Positions 17,901 to 26,700 of a DNA stretch of 32,391 bases are shown here, in pieces; within the stretch, counting starts at the first letter, position 1; each line of letters opens with the position of its first letter. The stretch spans positions 1 to 32,391 of the IMG/VR virus record IMGVR_UViG_3300047564_005468, one strand, 5' to 3'. The position numbers and the translations under genes are program-made. This stretch comes from a virus. A model generated the notes under the pieces. That model had not been told where the DNA came from. It saw only the letters and a program-made list of their open reading frames with translations, and made no database searches.

Positions 17901-18856
17901 CCTTGGGGTCCTTGTGCCCCATCAAATCCTTGTGCTCCTTGTGGACCCTGGAATCCTTGGAAACCTTGAGTTCCCTGGAACCCTTGTGCTCCCTGAGGTC
18001 CTTGGAATCCCTGGAATCCTTGAGCTCCCTGAGGTCCTTGAGTACCTTGAGGTCCAAATCCTTGAGGACCTTGGAACCCTTGAGGTCCTTGGGGACCAAC
18101 AGAACCTTGGAATCCTTGTGATCCCTGAGGTCCTCTAAATCCTTGAAATCCTTGAGATCCTTGAGGTCCTCTGAATCCCTGAGGTCCTTGTGGTCCAATA
18201 AATCCACTAACAGAGTTCCAAGTAAATCCTGCTCCTGGACCTAATGATGTTAATACTTGAGGGAATAAACCAACATTCCCATCCTTATTTGCAATATCTC
18301 CTTTTATTCTTACTGTTGGAACTTGTATATCTAACTGATAATTAGAGTCTGGATTATTAGTTCCAATCCCCAAAGATTGTGCAGCAGGAATATAAACAAT
18401 ATTATTTGGTGCAATATCAAATGTGGTTGCTAATCCACCAAATCTTTCTGTAGTAAATCCTAAGTATCTTGGTCTAGCATCATCTGGTTCAACTACTGGT
18501 AATTTTGTATCAACTCTAATAGTTGCAACTCCAACACCAGCAGATGCAAATCCTACAACACTAACACTAGCCCCAACAAAATCTAAAATTGTAATGGAGT
18601 TGGCTACTCCAACTACAGTCCCTTCATCCTTTACTGTAAATCCTAGAGGTAGAGTTTCTAGAGGAATCCAAAATCTTTCACCTGGATAATCTGGAATAGA
18701 AATTAAAAAATATCTATCTCCAACTGGAATAGATCCAGAATATGGAGGATCTCCTAAATTAGGTTCTGTCTGATTTAATCCAAGGTACTGATATCTATCA
18801 GAAGTTAACCTAGATTGTGGAGTTCTTATTACTCTGCGACTAAGATACTTTGCCAT
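14969..18856 (-). CDS. giant collagen-like fibre protein (Gly-X-Gln repeats), 1295 aa
   Basis: Residues 1 to about 218 are non-collagenous. They include GSIPVGDRYFLISIPDYPGE and AAQSLGIGTNNPDSNYQLDI, the latter like fibre segments that precede beta-helices. Gly-X-Gln triplets fill about 219-1190, interrupted by two globular islands: near 370-433 (LTADDTVFPWYPPT, LWVYNGSDWDDVGQIRG) and near 918-970 (GDAYVVQADGNLYVCNGATY). The first island is homologous to the one in the 1130-aa protein. The last 105 residues end in TINSGITVTVNSGATWTIV, a C-terminal motif common on marine phage fibres. The protein is probably a long trimeric stalk; trimerisation and any hydroxylation are not visible. The start overlaps the stop of the 127-aa gene (TAATG). 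Confidence 0.8.
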   Translation of the reverse strand: MAKYLSRRVIRTPQSRLTSDRYQYLGLNQTEPNLGDPPYSGSIPVGDRYFLISIPDYPGERFWIPLETLPLGFTVKDEGTVVGVANSITILDFVGASVSVVGFASAGVGVATIRVDTKLPVVEPDDARPRYLGFTTERFGGLATTFDIAPNNIVYIPAAQSLGIGTNNPDSNYQLDIQVPTVRIKGDIANKDGNVGLFPQVLTSLGPGAGFTWNSVSGFIGPQGPQGFRGPQGSQGFQGFRGPQGSQGFQGSVGPQGPQGFQGPQGFGPQGTQGPQGAQGFQGFQGPQGAQGFQGTQGFQGFQGPQGAQGFDGAQGPQGLQGPQGLQGPQGSQGFQGFQGPQGVQGFQGNQGSTGPQGVQGPQGTQGFQGNTGTSISIVGSVPSVTTSSPHTTLTADDTVFPWYPPTAGDGVIALDTGNLWVYNGSDWDDVGQIRGDTGFQGPQGAQGNQGNQGNQGFRGPQGPQGLQGPQGVQGFQGTQGFQGPQGSQGFQGFRGPQGSQGTQGNQGFQGPQGLQGPQGFQGPQGAQGFQGPQGAQGFQGPQGAQGFQGNQGTIGPQGTQGFQGIAGIQGSDGFVGPQGPQGVQGPQGFQGTQGFQGPQGNQGNQGVRGPQGAQGFQGFQGPQGAQGNQGNQGNQGNQGFRGPQGPQGLQGPQGFGPQGPQGFQGNQGSQGFQGENGVRGPQGAQGNQGNQGNQGNQGFQGPQGSQGNVGPQGLQGPQGLQGPQGTQGTQGNQGNQGNQGFQGPQGTQGFQGFQGNQGFTGPQGVQGPQGAQGNQGNQGVRGPQGVQGPQGIAGPQGGSGGIGSQGPQGAQGNQGFKGGVGPQGPQGFQGPQGVQGFQGNQGNQGFQGSQGPQGFQGPQGSQGNQGNQGNQGPRGPQGAQGFQGPQGTQGFQGNQGNQGFRGPQGVQGPQGFQGPQGPAGTALDIKGTVATVGNLPVCNGTTIGDAYVVQADGNLYVCNGATYDNVGKILGPQGLQGPQGSQGAQGFQGFQGPQGVQGFQGNQGNQGNQGARGPQGVQGPQGFQGLIGPQGAQGFQGNQGNQGTGPQGSQGNQGVRGPQGVQGPQGAQGFQGVIGPQGLQGPQGVQGFQGNQGNQGFRGPQGVQGGQGPQGAVGPQGAQGSPGSGGTQGAPGAIGPQGARGPQGAQGFQGNQGNQGNQGFQGVNGTQGTNGTQGLQGPQGAQGFQGLTGPSTVVNATNTTGSATYYPIFVDSAGVNATPRIRSTAPALSYNPGTGELSVGGRFTLTSTPFFRNIPTIAANYTVTTTYNEMSVGPITINSGITVTVNSGATWTIV
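15290..15945 (-). repeat. collagen-type coding repeat, third block of the 1295-aa protein
   Basis: Gly-X-Gln triplets with some Gly-X-Arg and Gly-X-Pro, between the second globular island and the C-terminal domain. This block has more variety (GSPGSGGTQGAPGAIGPQG) than the others, suggesting an older, less homogenised stretch. Confidence 0.8.
16100..17555 (-). repeat. collagen-type coding repeat, central block of the 1295-aa protein
   Basis: The longest triplet block of this protein. At about 17215-17300 a 27-bp unit (9 aa, GFQGPQGAQ) occurs three times with almost no change, again indicating recent local duplication. Confidence 0.8.
17740..18205 (-). repeat. collagen-type coding repeat, N-terminal block of the 1295-aa protein
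   Basis: Gly-X-Gln triplets between the N-terminal domain and the first globular island, about 150 residues long. Confidence 0.8.
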
Positions 18857-19239
18857 TATTGATTAAGAGTTTCCAGGATACTTACAGTGTATTTGATATG
18901 ATTTGGAGATGTGGTAGAAATTCCACTCATTACAATACTATCAGTTTTTAATGCTGTTCTTTCTAAAACCAATCTTCCTTCTAAAAGAATCAGGGCATCA
19001 TTAGGTGGAACTAATCCTCCATTAATAACTTCTGTAATATCAGTAGATACTCCAGATTGACTTCTATTGACTCTTTTGTGTGAAAATGTTACTGTTCCTA
19101 TTCCAGATCCAGTATTAGATACTTGTGCAAAAAGAACAATGCTAGTATAACCTGTTCTTGTTGTATAAATTTCTGTGTTAGCAGTAGTGCTAACAATACC
19201 AGTAACTGTTTTGTATGTATTTAGTGGTTGTTGGGCCAT
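18856..19239 (-). CDS. small virion protein, beta-rich, 127 aa
   Basis: The protein has alternating hydrophobic and polar residues (GYTSIVLFAQVSNTGSGIG, TVTFSHKRVN) and ends HIKYTVSILETLNQ. This is the style of small structural proteins placed between fibre genes in T4-like cyanophages; its function is not known to me. It lacks a signal peptide and membrane segments. Its start is served by a strong AGGAGGAG site encoded by the last Gly codons of the upstream gene, and its stop overlaps the start of the 1295-aa collagen-like gene. This points to coupled production of the two products, perhaps as a connector or chaperone for the stalk. Confidence 0.6.
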   Translation of the reverse strand: MAQQPLNTYKTVTGIVSTTANTEIYTTRTGYTSIVLFAQVSNTGSGIGTVTFSHKRVNRSQSGVSTDITEVINGGLVPPNDALILLEGRLVLERTALKTDSIVMSGISTTSPNHIKYTVSILETLNQ

Positions 19240-19245
19240 CTAATT

Positions 19246-22200
19246 TTAACCTCCTCCTAGGGCAATGATGAGTGGAGTGACTTCAGATTGAAGACTCTTA
19301 CTGAATGCGGTCCCACTAATGGTTCCTGTGTTTTGATTAATAGTAATTCCTTCACTAATTCTAAAGTTTCCTCCTTGATCAGTACTGGTAAAAGGAACCC
19401 TTCCTCCATCTGTTGCTACTATTTGATTTTCATCTATTGCAACAGCACCCTTAGAAGGAATAGAATTGACAATATCTGTACCTGTACCTATATATTCAAA
19501 TGTTATACCTGATGCAATAATCTTACTTGCTTGGAAGAAGTTGACTGTTGCACCAACAGAAACTGGGTAAGTAATAAATTGGTCAAATGTTACTGTGCAA
19601 ATACCAGTTGGGTCTGGTTTTGTAGAAGAAACAACATTAAAGAATAATTTTTCCATTACTGCAACTGCAGTAGCTGTAGTACCAATTCCTGGTCCAACTA
19701 CTGGAGGAGGAGCAATAGTTACGGTTGGAGGAGTTTCTGTGTATCCAGTTCCAGAAACTAAGATACTAATTTCTTGGATTGTTCCATCAGATCCAACCCC
19801 ATCTTCAAATACAGTGACTTCTGCTGCAATTGCATCATCACCTAATGCAGGAAGTCCAATTTGAACTTCTACTGCAGCTCCAGGAAGGTATCCATATCCA
19901 GGGTTTGTAATCCTAATGCTATTGACTGTATAATATTGAGTTCCAATAAAAGTTACTTGACCATCATAAGGTCTTTGTCCTCTTGGAAGTTGCCTTTCTG
20001 GAATAGAAGTAGTGCCTATTCCAATTATACTTGTAATAATTCCTGCATTAGTTGTAATTGAAGATCTAATTGCAGGAGTGTATCCATTCTTATTTGTATT
20101 CTTAAACTGACTGATGCTACTTACTCCACTTTGATATGATTTTGGAAGATTTTGATTTGCAATAATATAAGTACAAATACCAGCAAGATATTTAATTGAT
20201 TCAATTTCTCCTGTTGCAACATATCCAGTAGAAAATCCAACTGGAAGTGGGGAGGAATCATTCAGATAAGTTCTTGCATAAGTAGGTGAATCTCTGTAGG
20301 CAAGTCCACTATCAATTGAATTTCCATTTCCTTGAGAAAGAAGATCTAATGCAAGGGTTTCTACTATGATCTTAGAATCTCTCTTACAGAAATCTCTTCC
20401 TTTGATTGATCCACCATAATCAAATGTTGGGCCAAGTGCTCCATATGGACCATCTGTACTAGTTACAAATCCAACAACTTCATTTGCAATAAAGTCTGCA
20501 TTTTCTCTTAGTAGATCTACTGCATCTAAAGATGCCTGAGTAACTCCAGCACCAACATTAAGAACAAGAGTATCAATATTATCTCCAGTAGGAGCAACAG
20601 TGACTACTCCAACATATTGAAGTGGAGTTGTTCCATTTGCCCACAATCCATAGTTACCAAATGAGGCATTACTGTTGTTCATGTCACAGACACCACCAGT
20701 ATCATTGTATACTGCAGTATCACAACAAATTGTGAATAGTGAAACTAACTGAGCATATCCAAAGTTGGTGATAGAAACTCCAATTCCACCTTGATTGTAT
20801 TGAGTATATGCATCAAGAACCATGGACTTAAATCCACCTGCTCTGTTGCCATCAATTCTCATTCCAACACTATTAGGAACAAAGTTAGTACAGTTCTGAA
20901 CATATGGTGATTGCCAATTCTGTTCAGTTCCATCAGCATATCCAAGACCTTGTGTTGGGAAAGACACCATAGCATTTGGGTTTGCTATTCCAACAAAGGA
21001 CTGGTGAGAAATATAGCAACCTCTTCTAACATGATAAAGATCAGTTTGACCTCTAGTAGAAACTAGGGTTCTTCTTAAATCTTCTCCTACAACAGCAACT
21101 CTCTCTGCTACTTGTATTGGACCATCTTCAACATAAAGTCCAGCAAAAACTCTTACTGTGTCTCCAGGTTGAGCTAAAGAACATGCTTTTTTAATAGTTA
21201 AGAAAGCATCTCCAGGAGATAACCCTTGATTACTATCATTACCAAACTTACTTACAAACCATTCATTTCCTACTTTTGCTCCTGGAGGAGACCAAACCAA
21301 TTCTCCAACTGGTTTGTTGATTTTTGGAGCAGCAAATGGTCCATTATTAATAATAGTTGTAACAATACCAACACAACTATAAATTGCTGATACTACATTA
21401 GAACAAGCATTTGGATTAATATTACTGTAGCCATCTGGAAGTAATTCAGTATCAATTAATTGTGGAATACTTCCAATTCCAGCAATAGTTCTAGTTGCTG
21501 GAAGTGTTTGTATATTTACATCAATTGCATTTGTGATTATCTGGAAGAATGTGGTAATTGCAGAAGCAATATCAGAGCAATCACCAACATTATAAACTCC
21601 TGGAAGTCCAGAGATATCTCCTACAATTGTATTATCTTTATATTGAGTTAATGCACTATATCCACCAATAGTAATACTTTGATTCCTCATGGCTTGAATA
21701 GCCATGTCTCTTGCTTGATTGAATGCGTAAATTGATTGTGCTTCTTCTTGGAGAAGATAATTATTTTCTAAGTAGATTTTAGCAGCATCATAAACTTGAT
21801 CATTTCCACCAATTTCTAAATTATAACAAATTGCTTCTATTACATCTACAATATCATCAACACAATTTTGATTCCCACCAGGAACAGAAAATCCAGTGTA
21901 GAATGCTAACATTCTGCCAACTGCTACTTCTGCAATTAATTGTTTATTTGCAAGAATTACTCTAGAAGCATCAGCATTCTTTCCAGATATTGGTGGAACT
22001 TGATAAGATTTGGGAAGAATAGCATTATTAATTACATATCTTGATAAACTTGCAATACTGCTAAAACCAACAAGTGTAGCTTGCTTTACGTATCCAGTAG
22101 AAAATCCTGTTGGAATTACTGCAGAATCATCTAGATATTGTAAAGTTACTCCTGAATAATAAGATAATCCAGCTCCAACAGATTTTGAATTTCCTCCCTT

Positions 22201-23742
22201 TGAAATATCAAATGCTATTGCATCAATAATTAAACCAATATCTCTTCTACATTTTGCTCTTCCAGTAGCAACGCCAACTTTTCCATAATCAAAATCAGGA
22301 CCATAATACCCAAAAGGACCATCTGTGCTGGTTATAAATCCTACAATTTCATTGGCAATAAATTCTTTATTTCTTGTTAAAAGATTTGCAGCATCTAAGA
22401 ATCTTCCTGGAATATTATAACCAGAAGAAAGGACTGAATATGCAAATCCTACATTATCATAAGCATCTACTACCTCTCCTCTAATTCTTATATCGCCTGC
22501 TACATCAAGAGTTCTAGTTGGTAAAGTAGTATTAATTCCAACTAAAGGGTTAATTGTTTTTACAAAATCTGTACCAATTGTCCCATATACATCTTCATTA
22601 TTAAAAAATCTCCTTGCTGTTATTATAGTTCCACCAGTTCCAACATTTAATCTTTCTGTAGTTGTAATCCCAGTAACTAAAAGATTTACAATTTCAGAAT
22701 CTATAACAGTTTCTTTTCCAATTGATGCTATTCCAACTGTAGCAATTCCAGTTAAAAATCTAGATGCAGTTAATATGCCTACAGTAGAAATTCCTACGGT
22801 AGAAATTCCAATATAAGTTTCACCAATAGTAGATACACCAATATAAGCAGATGTAATACTTACAATGCCAACTGTGGCAACACCAATTCTAGCATCACTA
22901 ATAGTTGCAAATCCTACAGTTGCAACACCAATGTAAGTTTGTCCAATAGTGGACACACCAATATAAGCAGATGTAATTGATGAAATTCCAACTACTTCTC
23001 TTCCAATAGTTGCTATGCCTGTTGTAGTAATTCCTATTACAGCTTGAGTAATAGTGGCAAATCCAACTGTGGCAACACCTGTTCTTACATCAGTTGCATT
23101 TACATAACCTACAGTGGATATTCCAACTAATTCATCAGTAATATTTGCAAATCCAATTGTAGATATCCCTACTATTTCAGTATCAATAAATGCTTCAGAA
23201 ACAGTGGCAACACCTGTTCTGGAAGATGTAATTGTTCCAAAACCTATAGTTGTGATGCCAAGATATGAAGATGAAATTGTTGCAACTCCAACAGTTGCAA
23301 ACCCAACATATGCAGTTGTTATTGAGGAAAATCCAGTTACCCTAAAGTCTTTTAAAACATCTAATTCATATATTGGGTTAGATACTCCAATACCAACAGA
23401 ACCTAAACCAGTTATTACAACTGATTCTGTATAATCTGTATTAATTTTTACTTTATAGTCACCAAGAGAAGCAACATCAGTATTAACTCCAAACTGATCA
23501 GAAACTAATCCAGTTCCAATTACATCAAGTTCTACAGTTGGATTAATAGTACCTACGCCAAAAGAAGTCTCTGCATAGATATTTTCTGTTGCCCTTATAT
23601 CTCCAGTTACATCAAGAGTTACATTATCACTTACTACTGTCTTTCCTATAGCAACTGTTCTTGTGTTGGAATCAACATACAGTGCTTGTGTTCCTACACC
23701 AAGACCAGTTCTTACTACAAAATAGTTTTCTTGTGATGGCAT
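19246..23742 (-). CDS. large tail-fibre-like protein with internal repeats, 1498 aa
   Basis: The N-terminal 140 residues carry fibre-type segments (ALYVDSNTRTVAIGKT, LDVTGDIRATENIYAETSFG). Residues about 143-343 consist of some thirteen units of 14-15 residues with the core 'G-I/V-x-T-x-G-x-x-x-I-T', probably one beta-helix coil each. A domain near 449-580 (EFIANEIVGFITSTDGPFG, FDYG, PTGFSTGYV, LPKSYQ) recurs at 1074-1204. Between them, about 819-1030, lies a pectate-lyase-like beta-helix region (EWFVSKFGNDSNQG, AFLTIKKACSLAQPGDTVRV). The protein is probably a long distal fibre or side fibre component. A late octamer precedes it by 26 nt. The C-terminal Gly-Gly-Gly codons double as the ribosome-binding site of the next gene. 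Confidence 0.7.
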   Translation of the reverse strand: MPSQENYFVVRTGLGVGTQALYVDSNTRTVAIGKTVVSDNVTLDVTGDIRATENIYAETSFGVGTINPTVELDVIGTGLVSDQFGVNTDVASLGDYKVKINTDYTESVVITGLGSVGIGVSNPIYELDVLKDFRVTGFSSITTAYVGFATVGVATISSSYLGITTIGFGTITSSRTGVATVSEAFIDTEIVGISTIGFANITDELVGISTVGYVNATDVRTGVATVGFATITQAVIGITTTGIATIGREVVGISSITSAYIGVSTIGQTYIGVATVGFATISDARIGVATVGIVSITSAYIGVSTIGETYIGISTVGISTVGILTASRFLTGIATVGIASIGKETVIDSEIVNLLVTGITTTERLNVGTGGTIITARRFFNNEDVYGTIGTDFVKTINPLVGINTTLPTRTLDVAGDIRIRGEVVDAYDNVGFAYSVLSSGYNIPGRFLDAANLLTRNKEFIANEIVGFITSTDGPFGYYGPDFDYGKVGVATGRAKCRRDIGLIIDAIAFDISKGGNSKSVGAGLSYYSGVTLQYLDDSAVIPTGFSTGYVKQATLVGFSSIASLSRYVINNAILPKSYQVPPISGKNADASRVILANKQLIAEVAVGRMLAFYTGFSVPGGNQNCVDDIVDVIEAICYNLEIGGNDQVYDAAKIYLENNYLLQEEAQSIYAFNQARDMAIQAMRNQSITIGGYSALTQYKDNTIVGDISGLPGVYNVGDCSDIASAITTFFQIITNAIDVNIQTLPATRTIAGIGSIPQLIDTELLPDGYSNINPNACSNVVSAIYSCVGIVTTIINNGPFAAPKINKPVGELVWSPPGAKVGNEWFVSKFGNDSNQGLSPGDAFLTIKKACSLAQPGDTVRVFAGLYVEDGPIQVAERVAVVGEDLRRTLVSTRGQTDLYHVRRGCYISHQSFVGIANPNAMVSFPTQGLGYADGTEQNWQSPYVQNCTNFVPNSVGMRIDGNRAGGFKSMVLDAYTQYNQGGIGVSITNFGYAQLVSLFTICCDTAVYNDTGGVCDMNNSNASFGNYGLWANGTTPLQYVGVVTVAPTGDNIDTLVLNVGAGVTQASLDAVDLLRENADFIANEVVGFVTSTDGPYGALGPTFDYGGSIKGRDFCKRDSKIIVETLALDLLSQGNGNSIDSGLAYRDSPTYARTYLNDSSPLPVGFSTGYVATGEIESIKYLAGICTYIIANQNLPKSYQSGVSSISQFKNTNKNGYTPAIRSSITTNAGIITSIIGIGTTSIPERQLPRGQRPYDGQVTFIGTQYYTVNSIRITNPGYGYLPGAAVEVQIGLPALGDDAIAAEVTVFEDGVGSDGTIQEISILVSGTGYTETPPTVTIAPPPVVGPGIGTTATAVAVMEKLFFNVVSSTKPDPTGICTVTFDQFITYPVSVGATVNFFQASKIIASGITFEYIGTGTDIVNSIPSKGAVAIDENQIVATDGGRVPFTSTDQGGNFRISEGITINQNTGTISGTAFSKSLQSEVTPLIIALGGG
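19251..19258 (-). promoter_or_regulatory. strong ribosome-binding site AGGAGGAG for the 127-aa gene
   Basis: AGGAGGAG lies 11 nt before the ATG at 19239 and is formed by the last Gly codons and stop region of the 1498-aa gene. It fixes the start of the 127-aa protein. Confidence 0.65.
22712..23313 (-). repeat. roughly 45-bp coding repeats of the 1498-aa protein
   Basis: About thirteen imperfect units of 42-45 bp code for segments such as TEIVGISTIGFANIT and DVRTGVATVGFATIT. Two longer stretches near 22820-22850 and 22930-22980 (SITSAYIGVSTIG followed by TYIG) are almost identical at the DNA level, showing a more recent duplication within the array. Confidence 0.7.
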
Positions 23743-23768
23743 CGGGTTCCACTATCCCCCTTTTGTAT

Positions 23769-23776
23769 TATTTATA
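23769..23776 (-). promoter_or_regulatory. T4-type late promoter, perfect TATAAATA
   Basis: A perfect TATAAATA on the minus strand overlaps the TAA stop of the 1818-aa gene and lies 26 nt before the 1498-aa gene. It is the clearest late promoter in the window and anchors the interpretation of the variant copies. Confidence 0.75.
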
Positions 23777-26700
23777 AAGTTCTCATAATAAATGCAAGTG
23801 CATAATATGGAGGTCTATTTTCATGAGATCCGTCACCACCAGTATTAGGTTGAATTGTTGTATTAGTTGTAGAAGTTGCACTAGTTGCTGTTGAAGTTTG
23901 GGTAACTGAAGTAATTGCAGAACCACCCTGAATTCCAGACACACCACTTACAGTAGTTACACTAGTTAAAACATTGGCAGGAGATACTGTAGTTGTTGTA
24001 GTAGATATTGCCACATGAGTGTGGGCAGGAATTTGAGATGAAGTTAAGGTTACTTCATTTAATCCACCTTGAGTTCCTGGAGTATATCCTACAGTTCCTG
24101 CTACTGCAGGATTATCACCACCAGCACCAACAATAAATCTTTCTCTCAAATCTGGTGTTCCATTTGTACCATCACAAAGAGCCCATCCTGTAGGAATTCC
24201 TGCTACTGTTCCAGACCACATAATTATTCCATTAATAGGAATAGTTCCATATCCATTAATTTTTGATGGTGCAGAAACTGTAAGATTGCCAGATACAGTA
24301 ATACCACCACCAACAGAGAGATTGTTAGACCCTGAAATATTTAAATTGCCATTAACTGTTGCAATTCCAGAACTAACATCAATGATGCCATTTCCTACAC
24401 CTAGAGAATTTTTACAGATAATACTAACTATACCATTAGGTGTATTGTTATAGATTCCAAATACTCCATCTGGACCTCCATTGCTCCCAATATCACCTGA
24501 ACCAATTCCAACTGTGCCAAGGTTTAATGAATTAACTGTTGCACTTCCAACTACATTTAAATTATCTCCAATACTGACACTTTTATCTACTCCAATTCCA
24601 CCTAAAACAACCAGAGCTCCATTAGAAGGATCAATACTATCTTGAGTACTTGCTATTGTAGTAATTCCAATAACTAATGCATCAGTTGATACTGTAAGTT
24701 TGTTAATATTTGCAGCAGCAGTTGATCCATCTAGTTCATCATTAACAATTACTTTATTAGCAATAACAACATCAAGAGTTGCAGCATTAGAAGATTCTGC
24801 TTCTGGGAGTCCAACATCAATTTGCTTACCAGTTATTGCATCAAATTTAGTCTTACCAATATAGAATTCCCCATCACTATTCATTCCAGTGTAAACTACT
24901 AGTCCTCCTCTAGTATTCAGAGATTGTGAAGTTAATACTTCAGTATCTGAAAGAATTCTATCTTGGTTTGTAGGCATCCCTGTTGAATAGTTGCCAGGAC
25001 CAAATCCAGTATATTCAAAAGTATGTCCAGATGCACGAATAATAGAATTTCTTCTAAGTTCAATTGGTACTATTTTAATTTTCTTAATATTTGAATTATT
25101 TTCATGAGGTACTGCCCTAGTACCAAATAATGCTCTCTTAACATAGATTTCACCACCAGAAATTCTGGTAATAAGCATAATCTCAGAATTAATTTGAATA
25201 AAATCACCTTTATCTAATCCATAAAGATCATTTATTAAGAAGTTAGAGACTGCTGCAGATATTTGTTGAGAAATTGCTCCTTTATATCCTCCAAGAATTG
25301 TAAAATGTCTTGAATTTAAGTTTTCATTAGTGGATGATGTATCTTTTGGATTTGAAAGTAATCCTGCTCCAAACACCCTAATTGCATTACTAGCATCTCC
25401 TTTTACTGTAAATGTAGTAATACCAGTAACTGTAGAAACAGTAGAAATTCCAATTTTTTGAACTGGATTTCCAATTGCATCATCAAAAATAACTTTACTG
25501 CCAACAGCAAATGAATGTGGTTGTTGAGTGGTTATTGTTGTTGTATCAGTTGTTGAATTATATACAGAACCATCTGGACTGTTTCTTATTTGATATCCAA
25601 TTCCAGATAAGAATGCAACTGCATTTATTGGAGTTTCTGGAGTTACATTATTATTATAATAAGTGATTGTATTTGATTTTACTGACTGTATAACAAATGT
25701 TCCATTATTTTGTTCCTTAGAGCATCCAAGTATTTGAATTGTATCAGTATCAGATGCACTGTAATTAACAGAAGATACAGTTAAGAAACAATCATTAGTA
25801 GATCCAGGAATTCCTCTAACTCTTAATAAATCTCCAGAAAGATAACCAGATCCTTGATTTTGAATACTAGCTTCTGCTACTATATTAGATGCTACTCTAA
25901 TATTTGCTGTTGCATTAGATCCACTTCCACCGCAAAGAGGAACATCATAGAATAATCCATTAACATATCCTGATCCTGCAGTGGTAACAGTAAGTCTTCT
26001 AATTCCACCTAATCCATGAGGAATTGTAGTTGTTACCGTTCCAATACCAGATCCTGCTACAGAATCATAATATGTAGTAATGCCTGAAATTTTAGACGTT
26101 AAATTAAAGTCTTTAAGATATGATGTTAGGGTTTCTTTGGTAACACTCTTTTTAACATCATTAACAAGAACTGTGCCAATTTCTTTTCTAGAAGCTAAAC
26201 TAATAGTTCCTTCTGGATCTGAAATTGGATTATCTAAATCTTGAGTTGGATATAATTTTTCTATACTTTGAGATAATTTGTATTCTTCTGTATTAAATGG
26301 AACAATATTTGGAGTATTTTTAAATGCATTTAATGTTACATGATAAATTCCATCAGTAGTTCCTTCTACATATTCCTGAATAGTTTCAATGTCATATAAT
26401 TGATAGTCGTTAATTATTTTTTTATTGACAAAATATGGCAAATTATTTCTATTTACATCATAGATTGTATATGGAGGAACTCTATAGTTTGAAGTTTGAG
26501 CACAATCTCTTTCTGTTAACCAAGTTGCAACAGCAGAAGTCCCTAGAGTTATTGTTCCAGGATTTCTTGAAATTGCATAGGTAAATCTGATCTCATTGAT
26601 TACACTTGCAACAGTAAATTTGCCATTATATCCAGTACCAGTTCCCAATCCTACTGGATTTGGTTCATTACTACTCTTTAAATTGTATATTTCAATAGTA

